DNA from: an uncultured bacterium
GTDB taxonomy: Bacteria > Cyanobacteriota > Vampirovibrionia > Gastranaerophilales > Gastranaerophilaceae
Assembly: GCA_900547155.1 (NCBI GenBank)
Contig: URFH01000042.1
Location: 1 to 16,130, forward strand
Direction: 5' to 3'
Length of the DNA stretch: 16,130 nt
This document shows, one piece after another, positions 1 through 6,071 of this stretch. Under the pieces are notes generated by a model, which was given only the letters and a program-made list of their open reading frames with translations, ran no database searches and was not told the origin of the DNA. The position numbers and the translations under genes were made by a program. Every line of letters starts with the position of its first letter. Positions within the stretch are counted from its first letter, which is position 1.

Positions 1-55
1 TGGGCTCCCCCATAGTCACTGCAAAGAAAAATCTTTCGCTTTTTACTTGGCGGGG
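1..55. repeat. First copy of a 55-bp direct repeat (cut by the window edge)
   Basis: Positions 1-55 are repeated without a mismatch at 155-209 (offset 154 bp). The repeat holds one arm of the hairpin described at 76-200 plus the conserved block around the sequence catagtcactgc. It is probably the right half of a preceding tandem copy of that hairpin element, whose left half lies outside the window. Nothing in it looks coding. Confidence 0.85.
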
Positions 56-75
56 TGGAGGATTGGTGATTTTGC

Positions 76-200
76 GTAAAAAGAGAAAGATATTTCTTTT
101 CCGTTCCGATTCCTCCGCCCAATCAGTGAGAAAAGTATATTTGTCACAAAAAAGTGGGCTCCCCCATAGTCACTGCAAAGAAAAATCTTTCGCTTTTTAC
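76..200 (-). repeat. Long hairpin repeat element, copy E1
   Basis: Arms 76-99 and 177-200 pair over 24 nt with two mismatches. The interior (100-176) contains two blocks that recur on the opposite strand in the element at 3687-3810: 164-180 (reverse complement ctttgcagtgactatgg) and 96-113 (reverse complement ggaatcggaacggaaaag). The stem sequence itself is not shared with that copy, yet both are paired. This is a dispersed structured repeat of unknown function; it could be a MITE-like element or an RNA-level structure. Strand is set to match the plus-strand orientation of the 3687 copy. Confidence 0.75.
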
Positions 201-209
201 TTGGCGGGG
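155..209. repeat. Second copy of the 55-bp direct repeat
   Basis: Identical over 55 bp to 1-55. It carries the right arm (177-200) of hairpin E1. The rest of the gene-free stretch 1-320 holds this hairpin tract, a short G-rich run around 203-247, and the alaR promoter. Confidence 0.85.
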
Positions 210-268
210 GTTGGGAAAGGTGAAATGTTGGGGCGGGGGCGGGATTTTGGGTGAATTATTACGCTGCT

Positions 269-296
269 TTGTTTTTTCAGCAGGATGTAATATAAT
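269..296 (+). promoter_or_regulatory. Probable sigma-70-type promoter of the Lrp/AsnC regulator - aminotransferase pair
   Basis: TTGTTT (269-274) and TATAAT (291-296) are separated by 16 nt, and the -10 lies about 30 nt before the chosen start codon at 327. A short CTGC/GCAG inverted repeat overlaps the -35 side and might be an operator; that is a guess. Confidence 0.55.
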
Positions 297-326
297 TTTT
301 GAATCGGAATTAATACGGAGATGATT

Positions 327-809
327 ATGAGAGACGAATTGCTTTCTATACTGGAAAAAAACAGCAGAATCGACTTTAAAGAGCTCGCTGTAATGCTCGG
401 AGCTTCTGAAGAAGAGGTTTTGGGCGAAATTTCAAGGCTTGAAAAAGAAAATATAATCTGTGCATATCACACCCTCATTAACTGGGAAAAAACAGATATA
501 GAAAAGGTTTCGGCTCTGATTGAAGTGAAAGTTACCCCCCAGAGAGGTCAGGGATTTGACAGGATTGCAGAAAGAATTTACAAATATCCGGAGGTAAAAT
601 CAGTTTATCTGATTTCCGGCGGCTATGATTTGCTTGTTACGCTTGAAGAAAAGAGTTTGAAAGAGATTGCAGGGTTTGTTTCGGACAAATTATCCACACT
701 GGACAGCGTTTTGAGCACTGCAACGCACTTTATCCTGAAAAAATACAAAGATCACGGCACAATTATCAACGAAACGTCAAAAGACGAAAGAGAGGTAATC
801 ACCCCATGA
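327..809 (+). CDS. Lrp/AsnC family transcriptional regulator (AlaR-like)
   Basis: This is a DNA-binding regulator with the Lrp/AsnC layout. An N-terminal winged helix-turn-helix (about residues 1-50, with the recognition-helix-like segment ASEEEVLGEISRL) is followed by a ligand-binding RAM domain (about 60-145, containing the VYLISGGYDLLV strand pair). About 160 residues is the normal family size. I start at ATG 327, not 321, because the ggag at 317-320 touches the first ATG but lies 6 nt before the second. The stop overlaps the aminotransferase start (ATGA, 806-809), so the two are translationally coupled. In Bacillus the AlaR-AlaT pair has this arrangement, with the regulator activating an alanine aminotransferase; a similar role in sensing an amino acid is inferred. 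Family assignment is firm, the ligand is unknown. Confidence 0.87.
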   Translation: MRDELLSILEKNSRIDFKELAVMLGASEEEVLGEISRLEKENIICAYHTLINWEKTDIEKVSALIEVKVTPQRGQGFDRIAERIYKYPEVKSVYLISGGYDLLVTLEEKSLKEIAGFVSDKLSTLDSVLSTATHFILKKYKDHGTIINETSKDEREVITP

Positions 810-1975
810 GGAACTTCCTTTCAGACAAAGTCACAGGGCTGAAACCCTCCGGAATTCGGAAATTTTTTGACATAGTTACGGAAATGAAAGACGCAATTTC
901 GCTTGGAGTTGGCGAACCGGACTTTGATACGCCGTGGTTTATCCGTGATGAGGGGATTTTTTCGCTTGAGCGCGGCAGAACGTTCTACACTTCCAATGCG
1001 GGGTTGAAAGATTTGCGTCAGGAAATCGCAAATTACATTAAAAGAACCCAGAACATTGATTATGACCCGAATTCGGAGATTATTGTTACGGTTGGAGGCT
1101 CTGAGGCGATTGATATAGGGCTTCGTGCGGTGATAAACCCCGGTGATGAGGTCATAATCCCCCAGCCGTCCTATGTTTCCTACGAGCCCTGTGCAATTTT
1201 GGCCGATGCAAAGCCCGTTATAATTGATTTGAAAGCGGAAAATGACTTCAGGCTTACACCTGATGAGCTTTTGGGCGCGATTACGGACAAAACAAAGGTT
1301 CTGATTCTTCCTTTTCCGAACAATCCGACCGGTGCGATTATGGAAAATGAGGATTTGGAGAAAATTGCGAAAATTGTTATTGAAAATGACATTCTTGTTA
1401 TGTCGGACGAGATTTATTCTGCGCTGACTTACAAAGGTAAACACGTTTCCATTGCCTCTCTGGATGGAATGAAAGAACGGACGATTTTGATTAACGGTTT
1501 TTCAAAGGCGTATGCGATGACCGGCTGGAGGCTGGGTTATGCGTGCGGGCCAAAGGAAATAATCAGGCAAATGACCAAAATTCACCAGTACGCAATCATG
1601 TGCGCGCCCACCACAAGCCAGTATGCTGCGGTTGAGGCGTTGAAAAAAGGCGATGAAGAGGTTGAAAAAATGCGTCAGTCCTATAATCAGCGCCGCAGGT
1701 TCCTGATGAATGCGTTTAAGGAGATGGGGCTGAACTGTTTTGAGCCTTTCGGGGCGTTTTACGTGTTTCCCTGCATAAAAGAGTTCAATATGACATCTGA
1801 GGAGTTTGCAACAAGGCTTTTGACCGAAGAAAAAGTCGCTGTGGTGCCCGGAAGTGCTTTCGGCGATTGCGGTGAGGGCTTTTTGCGCATTTCTTATGCT
1901 TATTCTATTGAGAATTTGAAAGAGGCAATCTCAAGGATTGAAAAGTTTGTGAAAAAATTGAGGGAAGAAAGGTAG
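806..1975 (+). CDS. Class I/II PLP-dependent aminotransferase (AlaT/YugH-like)
   Basis: A fold-type I aminotransferase of 389 residues, the usual length. Visible residues are NNPTG at 172-176 (N173 contacts the cofactor), D201 in SDEIY, the Schiff-base lysine K234 in GFSKAYAMTGWR, and R361 in RISY, which should bind the substrate alpha-carboxylate. It is expected to exchange an amino group between an amino acid and a 2-oxo acid (2-oxoglutarate/glutamate) in the cytoplasm. The N-terminus (GLKPSGIRKFFD, LGVGEPDFDTP) and the preceding Lrp/AsnC gene resemble the AlaR-AlaT pair, so alanine:2-oxoglutarate transamination is the best guess. Aspartate or aromatic substrates cannot be excluded. A weak terminator overlaps the stop codon. 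Confidence 0.9.
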   Translation: MRNFLSDKVTGLKPSGIRKFFDIVTEMKDAISLGVGEPDFDTPWFIRDEGIFSLERGRTFYTSNAGLKDLRQEIANYIKRTQNIDYDPNSEIIVTVGGSEAIDIGLRAVINPGDEVIIPQPSYVSYEPCAILADAKPVIIDLKAENDFRLTPDELLGAITDKTKVLILPFPNNPTGAIMENEDLEKIAKIVIENDILVMSDEIYSALTYKGKHVSIASLDGMKERTILINGFSKAYAMTGWRLGYACGPKEIIRQMTKIHQYAIMCAPTTSQYAAVEALKKGDEEVEKMRQSYNQRRRFLMNAFKEMGLNCFEPFGAFYVFPCIKEFNMTSEEFATRLLTEEKVAVVPGSAFGDCGEGFLRISYAYSIENLKEAISRIEKFVKKLREER

Positions 1976-1989
1976 TTTTTCCTCTTTTT
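1960..1989 (+). terminator. Weak intrinsic terminator after the aminotransferase
   Basis: The sequence gagggaag (1960-1967) can pair with the ctttttcctc side at 1977-1984 through 8 bp including two G-U pairs, followed by five T residues (1985-1989). The stop codon lies in the loop. The structure is modest, so confidence is low. Confidence 0.4.
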
Positions 1990-2053
1990 GCGAATTCCGC
2001 ACTCAGAAGGCTGCGAAGCGGGGAATAAAAGCATGTTTTTGCAGAAATCGGGC

Positions 2054-2082
2054 AAAAAAAACCTCTTTCCGAAGAAAGAGGT
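2054..2082 (-). terminator. Intrinsic terminator on the minus strand with a UUCG tetraloop
   Basis: Read on the minus strand, acctctttc and gaaagaggt form a perfect 9-bp stem around the loop ttcg (C-UUCG-G, an unusually stable tetraloop), followed directly by eight T residues (2061-2054). Read on the plus strand it lacks a T tract. It therefore should end a leftward transcript, although no leftward gene is known upstream of it. Confidence 0.75.
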
Positions 2083-2216
2083 GAGCACTAAGTACAAGCA
2101 ATCAGAAGAGTTGAGGATTTACTATGTTATGATAATCGATTGCCGGCTTTCTTTCATTCCACTTTGTAACCATCTTTGTTTTTAGTCCTTTTGGGTAACA
2201 TGAAATATTTTTTTGT

Positions 2217-2240
2217 ATGCAAGAATAATATTGCTTGCAT
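2217..2240. promoter_or_regulatory. Inverted repeat overlapping the -35 of perR
   Basis: atgcaag (2217-2223) and cttgcat (2234-2240) form a perfect 7-bp inverted repeat with a 10-nt centre. The right half covers the -35 element of the perR promoter, so it may be a second operator. It could also be chance in an AT-rich region. Confidence 0.35.
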
Positions 2241-2262
2241 TATAAAAAAAATCTGATATACT
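2235..2262 (+). promoter_or_regulatory. Promoter of the perR-rubredoxin-rubrerythrin operon
   Basis: TTGCAT (2235-2240) and TATACT (2257-2262) have a 16-nt spacer and sit 33 nt before the perR start. A palindromic operator begins one base after the -10, covering the expected transcription start. Confidence 0.7.
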
Positions 2263-2263
2263 G

Positions 2264-2286
2264 TTATTAAGAATTATTCTTAATAA
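2264..2286. promoter_or_regulatory. Fur/PerR-type operator (perfect 23-nt palindrome)
   Basis: ttattaagaat (2264-2274), one central T, and attcttaataa (2276-2286) make a perfect 11-1-11 inverted repeat. Its AT-rich form and position between the -10 and the start codon resemble PerR/Fur boxes that autoregulate their own gene. It would also cover the -35 of the proposed leftward promoter. Confidence 0.75.
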
Positions 2287-2294
2287 GAAAAACT

Positions 2295-2753
2295 ATGGAA
2301 CATTCAGAAGAAATCGTAAATAAAAAAATAGAAATACTGAAAGATGAGTGCAAAAAGCGCAATATGAGGGTTACACCGCAGCGTATTGTTATTTATCGCG
2401 AGGTTGCAAAGTCCTGCGAGCATCCGGACGCGGAAGCTGTGTATGAGGCGGTTAAGAAAGAGCTGCCGAATATTTCTTTTGACACGGTTTATCGCACACT
2501 TGCTTCGCTGGAGGAGATGGGGATGATTTTCAGGGTTGATAACCAGCTCCCCAAAGCCCGCTTTGACGCTGACAGAAACCCTCATCATCACTTTTTGTGC
2601 ATGAATTGCGGCGAAGTTTACGATGTTTGTCTTGATGAAAATGAAAATTTAAAAACACCCGCACATGCTGCTGAATTTGGTGAAATAAAAGACTTAAATC
2701 TGCAAATCAGAGGAATTTGCAACAAATGTAAGAAAAAACACAAGGACAATTAG
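2295..2753 (+). CDS. perR: PerR-type Fur-family peroxide-sensing repressor
   Basis: A 152-residue metal-dependent repressor: winged helix about 15-80 ([13 protein letters not shown], then [19 protein letters not shown] as recognition region) and a C-terminal dimerisation domain. The structural zinc site is CMNC (C102, C105) and CNKC (C142, C145). The regulatory metal site looks like PerR: H43 in [11 protein letters not shown]91 in ARFD (Fur proteins usually have Glu here), the H97-H99 cluster and D110. In PerR these bind Fe/Mn, and iron-catalysed oxidation of the histidines releases DNA. The gene heads an operon with rubredoxin and rubrerythrin, which supports the peroxide role, and its promoter carries a matching palindrome. 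No clear Shine-Dalgarno lies before the ATG. PerR over Fur is an inference from the Asp and the context. Confidence 0.86.
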   Translation: MEHSEEIVNKKIEILKDECKKRNMRVTPQRIVIYREVAKSCEHPDAEAVYEAVKKELPNISFDTVYRTLASLEEMGMIFRVDNQLPKARFDADRNPHHHFLCMNCGEVYDVCLDENENLKTPAHAAEFGEIKDLNLQIRGICNKCKKKHKDN

Positions 2754-2770
2754 CGAAAAGGAGAAAAATT

Positions 2771-2908
2771 ATGGAAAAATTTGTATGTACTGTATGCGGT
2801 TATGTTTACGATCCCGCAGAAAATGACAATGTTGCATTCGCAGATTTGCCGGATGATTATGTTTGCCCCCTTTGCGGCGTAGGTAAAGACCAATTTGAAA
2901 AAGAATAA
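2771..2908 (+). CDS. Short rubredoxin (45 residues)
   Basis: A small mononuclear iron electron carrier. The four cysteine ligands are visible as CTVCG (C6, C9) and CPLCG (C32, C35), with the family segments [10 protein letters not shown] and DLPDDYVCP. It has 45 residues against the usual 52-54: the middle loop between the two knuckles is shortened, a variant known from Desulfovibrio desulfuricans ATCC 27774. A good aaggag (2758-2763) lies 7 nt before the ATG. It sits 17 nt after perR and 38 nt before rubrerythrin and probably passes electrons to the latter for peroxide reduction in the cytoplasm. Confidence 0.92.
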   Translation: MEKFVCTVCGYVYDPAENDNVAFADLPDDYVCPLCGVGKDQFEKE

Positions 2909-2946
2909 ACCGCCGCCCGTTTATACATAAAATTAAAGGAGACAAT

Positions 2947-3504
2947 ATGGAAACTGCTCAAAAGAAAGAACTTAAAGGTTCTAAAACTGAAAAGAATTTA
3001 ATGGAAGCTTTTGCCGGTGAATCACAGGCAAGAAATAAATACACTTATTACGCTTCTCAGGCAAAAAAAGACGGATATGTTCAGATTGCCAAAATATTTG
3101 AAGAAACTGCCAACAATGAGAAAGAACACGCAAAAATCTGGTTCAAACTTCTTCATGGCGGAAGCATTGCGGACACTATGACCAATCTGCAAGACGCTGC
3201 AGCCGGTGAAAACTACGAATGGACAGACATGTATGCAAGATTCGCTCAGGAAGCTAAAGAAGAAGGCTTCAACGATATTGCTTTCTTGTTTGAAAAGGTT
3301 GCAATGATTGAAAAACACCACGAAGAAAGATATCAGAAGCTTTTAGCCAACGTAAAAGAGGGCAAAGTTTTTGAAAAATCAGAAAAGGTTGTTTGGGAAT
3401 GTGCAAATTGTGGATTCTCTCACGAGGGTACAAACTCCGTGGAAATCTGCCCTGTTTGCCAGCACCCGAAATCTTATTTCTTCATTCAGGCAAGCAACTA
3501 CTAA
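2947..3504 (+). CDS. rbr: Rubrerythrin (NADH-dependent peroxidase component)
   Basis: A 185-residue rubrerythrin: an N-terminal ferritin-like four-helix diiron domain (about 12-138) and a C-terminal rubredoxin-like domain (about 147-180). Diiron ligand motifs are E25 in [10 protein letters not shown], the ExxH pair E58/H61 in NNEKEHAK, acidic residues in QEAKEEGF (102-106) and the second ExxH pair E122/H125 in IEKHHEERY. The rubredoxin knuckles are CANCG (C152, C155) and CPVCQ (C168, C171). It reduces hydrogen peroxide to water using electrons from a rubredoxin, protecting anaerobes. Start supported by aaagga/ggag at 2935-2942. It is the last gene of the perR operon, so induction by peroxide through PerR is expected. 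Confidence 0.95.
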   Translation: METAQKKELKGSKTEKNLMEAFAGESQARNKYTYYASQAKKDGYVQIAKIFEETANNEKEHAKIWFKLLHGGSIADTMTNLQDAAAGENYEWTDMYARFAQEAKEEGFNDIAFLFEKVAMIEKHHEERYQKLLANVKEGKVFEKSEKVVWECANCGFSHEGTNSVEICPVCQHPKSYFFIQASNY

Positions 3505-3527
3505 TTCAGCGCGGCAAAAGGGCCATT

Positions 3528-3573
3528 GTCATTCCGAACTTGATTCGGAATCGCAAGATTGAAGCTGATATGC
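3528..3573. repeat. REP-like palindromic repeat R1
   Basis: Contains the palindrome attccgaa / ttcggaat followed by a tail reading cgcaagattgaagctgatatgc. Closely related copies lie at 7137-7179, 15992-16037 and 16085-16130. It is one of the dispersed palindromic units seen in many bacteria, here just after the rubrerythrin stop. Confidence 0.85.
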
Positions 3574-3626
3574 ACCAACCTTTTGCCCGAAGTTTACATT
3601 CAAAACTTAATCTCCTCCCAATGGAG

Positions 3627-3662
3627 AAAAAACGCACAGACCTCGCGTTTGTGCGTTTTTTA
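3627..3662 (+). terminator. Strong, probably bidirectional intrinsic terminator
   Basis: acgcaca (3632-3638) and tgtgcgt (3650-3656) form a perfect stem extended by six A before and six T after, with an 11-nt loop. It ends the perR-rbr operon. Because the A tract mirrors the T tract it can also stop pdxA transcripts coming from the other side. Confidence 0.85.
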
Positions 3663-3686
3663 TTTGCCGAATTTGTGATGTGTTTT

Positions 3687-3810
3687 AAAAAAGCAAGGGA
3701 TTTGCCTTTGCAGTGACTATGGAGGAGGGCTCAAAAGTTTTGAAAAGCCTGAATTCCCAGTCGGGTGCCCGGGGGAATCGGAACGGAAAAGGCAAATCCC
3801 TTGCTTTTTT
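3687..3810 (+). repeat. Long hairpin repeat element, copy E2
   Basis: Arms 3687-3709 and 3788-3810 are perfectly complementary over 23 bp, around a 78-nt interior. The interior edges match element E1 (on the opposite strand): 3706-3722 (ctttgcagtgactatgg) and 3774-3791 (ggaatcggaacggaaaag) are identical in both. The outer stem (gcaagggatttgcc) is unlike the E1 stem. It lies 27 nt downstream of the pdxA stop in the convergent gap between rbr and pdxA, so it could also act at mRNA 3' ends. The remaining bases of 3505-3837 hold repeat R1, the terminator at 3627 and nothing else recognisable. Confidence 0.8.
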
Positions 3811-3837
3811 CGCTTCTCTCTTGGATTATCCTGCATT

Positions 3838-4722
3838 TTACAAAAGTATTTCGATTGCTGCCATCAGGCTTGAAGGATCTGCGCAATTTTTTGCTACTAT
3901 GTCGTAGGCTGTGCCGTGGGCAGGTGAGGTGCGGAGTATGTCCAGCCCGATTGTCATATTTACGGCGCTTTTTGACGCCAGAACCTTCATCGGAATCAAT
4001 CCCTGATCGTGATAGCAGGCTACATAACAGTCAAAAGGCTGGGAAGTGTTGTTTTTTATGGCTTCTGCCGCTTTTATAAAGAGCGTGTCTGCGGGCATTG
4101 GCTTTGTGATATCTATGTTTTTGAGCTCCCTTAATGCAGGCTCAAATTCGCTGATTTCTTCGTTTCCGAGGATTCCGTTTTCTCCGGCATGAGGATTGAG
4201 CGAACAAAGGGCGATTTTGGGAGCTTGAATCTTGAACCGCTGCTTTAGCACGCTTTCCAGACGCCTGATTTTTTCAACAATCAACTCTTTTGTGATTTTT
4301 ACATCTTTTAATGCAACATGCCGCGTTAAAAGCATCACCCTGAAATCCCCTGAAACGAAAAGCATTTCGGCTTTTTGCCCTTTTTGCGCAAGCTCTTTTT
4401 CAAGAATTTCAGTCTGACCGGAAAAATCATACCCGGCAAGGTGAAGTGCGTTTTTTGATACAGGTGCGGTGACTATAGCCAGCGCTTTTCCTGCTTTTGC
4501 CTTTTCACAGGCTGTTTTTATACATTTATAGGAGAATTCGCCGCCTGCTGCCGTTTCTTTGCCAAAATCAGCCTCGCCTGCGGGTGTTTCCTCGACTTCA
4601 TAGGCAAAATCAGCGGGCAAAAAACGTTTGCTGCCGATAACGAGAATTTTTTCTCTGGGCGGCCGCATGCGATAAAGCGCTTTGGTGATGATTTCCGGGC
4701 CAATCCCGTTGTAATCGCCCAT
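3838..4722 (-). CDS. PdxA-family 4-phosphohydroxy-acid dehydrogenase (PdxA or PdxA2)
   Basis: An NAD-dependent, metal-dependent oxidative decarboxylase. Family motifs are MGDYNGIGPEI at the start, TAPVSKNAL (85-93), SGQTE (101-105), RHVALKD (134-140), and the metal-binding histidine motifs LNPHAGENG (H178), YHDQGL (H238) and SPAHGTAYD (H269). PdxA makes 3-amino-2-oxopropyl phosphate in vitamin B6 synthesis; PdxA2 oxidises 4-phospho-D-threonate or -erythronate. The preceding four-carbon-acid-sugar kinase favours PdxA2. Oddity: the first beta strand (KKIIIT) is encoded upstream of the ATG at 4722, and between the kinase stop and this ATG there is no ATG, GTG or TTG. A CTG at 4758 or ATT at 4755, 6-9 nt after a gaggag, may be the real start, giving about 306 residues. 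The given start is therefore the conservative one. Confidence 0.85.
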   Translation of the reverse strand: MGDYNGIGPEIITKALYRMRPPREKILVIGSKRFLPADFAYEVEETPAGEADFGKETAAGGEFSYKCIKTACEKAKAGKALAIVTAPVSKNALHLAGYDFSGQTEILEKELAQKGQKAEMLFVSGDFRVMLLTRHVALKDVKITKELIVEKIRRLESVLKQRFKIQAPKIALCSLNPHAGENGILGNEEISEFEPALRELKNIDITKPMPADTLFIKAAEAIKNNTSQPFDCYVACYHDQGLIPMKVLASKSAVNMTIGLDILRTSPAHGTAYDIVAKNCADPSSLMAAIEILL

Positions 4723-4761
4723 TGTTATGATGATTTTTTTGTCGTTTTGAAAAATCAGAAT

Positions 4762-6069
4762 TTACTCCTCGTGAGCTTCAAAATACCTCAGAATGTCGAT
4801 GAGCGTATTTGCGTTTCCGACATTGCCGGATTTTGTGACAATCCATTGCGCTTTAACGTCCATACAAAGCGGAATCGCGGGGCTTACGGCGTCAATAACC
4901 TGCAAAGAGTTGCTGTTTATTGCTTTGCAGCATTTAAAAGATGTTTCGCCGCCGATAGTGAGCAAAATCACGTCTTTGTCGTAAATTACCCGTTTTGTAA
5001 GGGTTGCTAAATAGTCACAAATCTTGGAAAGAAGCTGGGATTTTGACATTTCGTTTTCAAAAAGCATTTGCCCGAGAACCTTGGAATCGACCGTCAAGTC
5101 TGACGTGTGAACAATTACGGAATTGTCTTTCACAAGGTTTTTTGAAACCCTTTCAACGATTTCATCGCTTACGCCCGCGAGAATGTCCTCCAGTTTTAAA
5201 GAAATGAAATAAGTATTTTCAAAATCGTCCGAATCATCAAGTTTTTGGATTTGAGAAGCGGTAATCTGTGTTGCGCTGCCCGAAACAAAGAGTTTTGGCA
5301 TTTTGGGGATGGATGTTGTTATGTTGTGCATTTCCTGGTCGGGCAGCCATACGTTTCCGAGAACCTGCGCGCAGCCTGCGGAGCCGCAGGGGAGAATATT
5401 GTATGAACTTTTCTCCATTGCCAGCACAACCTGCTCAATATCGGTCGTTGACATTGCGTCTGCAACTATCAATTTTTTTCCGCAGGCAATTAGCTCGTTC
5501 AATTTTTGCAAAATCGGCCCTGCGCCCTTAATAATTGTTTTTAATTCAAGCAAACCGATTAAATCATGGTGTTCTTCATCAAGCTGCTTTTCCAGAAGCG
5601 TCGGGATGTGGGATTCTGCAATCGGTGAAAGCGGATCCCTTGCCATTTCTGTTCTTTCAATGGGAACGCCTTTAAGAAGATGATATCCGCCTATTGTGAC
5701 TCTGCCCTCCTGCGGAAATGCAGGAATAATCACTGCTGCGTCCCATTCAAGCGTTTCCAGCATTGCAAGGCATTCAAGGGCAATATTTCCCCTGAGCGTA
5801 GAGTCCATTTTTTTGTAAAAATATTCAACATTGAGGTTGTCGCGCAAAAATTCCGTAGCAAGCTTTACGCGCTCTATTGCGGTGTTTGCGTCGATGTTTC
5901 TTGTTTCAGTAGAAATCGCCCACGCCTGCGTATTTGCGCTATTTTCCGGTTTTACCGAAGAATCAAGTATAATCTGTGTATTTGCACCGCGCAGATGGAA
6001 TTGTAATGCTGTATCATCAGCCCCTGTAAGGTCATCTGCAACTATGCCGATATTATTTGAAACGAACAT
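4762..6069 (-). CDS. Four-carbon acid sugar kinase family protein (DtnK/OtnK, DUF1537)
   Basis: A 435-residue kinase of the former DUF1537 family, which phosphorylates C4 sugar acids such as D-threonate or D-erythronate at O4 with ATP. The N-terminal substrate domain shows IVADDLTGADDTA (9-21) and KKMDSTLRGN (86-95), and AFPQEGRVTIGGYHLL (117-132). The C-terminal nucleotide-binding domain begins about 258 (LFVSGSATQIT) and has LTIGGETS (370-377) and VTKSGNVG (411-418). In characterised pathways the product is oxidised by PdxA2 to give dihydroxyacetone phosphate and CO2, and a pdxA homologue follows directly here. It starts 2 nt after the ssb stop behind an aggaa. The substrate is not determinable from sequence. 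Confidence 0.88.
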   Translation of the reverse strand: MFVSNNIGIVADDLTGADDTALQFHLRGANTQIILDSSVKPENSANTQAWAISTETRNIDANTAIERVKLATEFLRDNLNVEYFYKKMDSTLRGNIALECLAMLETLEWDAAVIIPAFPQEGRVTIGGYHLLKGVPIERTEMARDPLSPIAESHIPTLLEKQLDEEHHDLIGLLELKTIIKGAGPILQKLNELIACGKKLIVADAMSTTDIEQVVLAMEKSSYNILPCGSAGCAQVLGNVWLPDQEMHNITTSIPKMPKLFVSGSATQITASQIQKLDDSDDFENTYFISLKLEDILAGVSDEIVERVSKNLVKDNSVIVHTSDLTVDSKVLGQMLFENEMSKSQLLSKICDYLATLTKRVIYDKDVILLTIGGETSFKCCKAINSNSLQVIDAVSPAIPLCMDVKAQWIVTKSGNVGNANTLIDILRYFEAHEE

Positions 6070-6071
6070 AA

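Larger units (their letters stand above)
2052..2244 (-). ncRNA. Candidate small RNA divergent from perR (promoter at 2239-2267, terminator at 2054-2082)
   Basis: On the minus strand ATAACA (2267-2262) and TATAAT (2244-2239) are 17 nt apart, predicting a start near 2232. A textbook intrinsic terminator lies about 150-180 nt downstream on the same strand, and there is no sizeable minus-strand gene between them. The predicted RNA is about 180 nt. It contains tiny ORFs of 15 and 23 codons (for example one starting MVTKWNERKPAIDY), with no convincing ribosome binding site. The -35 lies inside the Fur-family palindrome, so control by peroxide stress is possible. All of this is inference from signals; no known RNA family was recognised. 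Confidence 0.4.

Noticed and set aside
76..200. Retron or diversity-generating retroelement RNA
   Set aside because: The long stem with conserved loop is suggestive, but no reverse transcriptase or accessory gene is present near either copy.
1..209. CRISPR array
   Set aside because: Only two 55-bp repeats with a 99-bp spacing that itself contains a complementary arm; no further units, no cas genes.
63..254. 63-codon plus-strand open frame
   Set aside because: It lies across hairpin E1 and the direct repeat; its translation just reads the repeat (…SQKSGLPHSHCKEKSFAF…), with no ribosome binding site.
821..1444. 207-codon minus-strand open frame
   Set aside because: Antisense shadow of the aminotransferase, whose catalytic motifs are on the plus strand; composition is not protein-like (Arg/Asn-rich).
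2295..2753. Calling the regulator Fur or Zur
   Set aside because: Asp (ARFD) at the position where Fur usually has Glu, plus the rubredoxin/rubrerythrin operon, favour PerR; this is not proof.
3371..4079. Overlapping plus-strand open frames in and after rubrerythrin
   Set aside because: They read out-of-frame rubrerythrin, repeat R1, the terminator, hairpin E2 and the antisense of pdxA; no start signals and repeat-derived translation.
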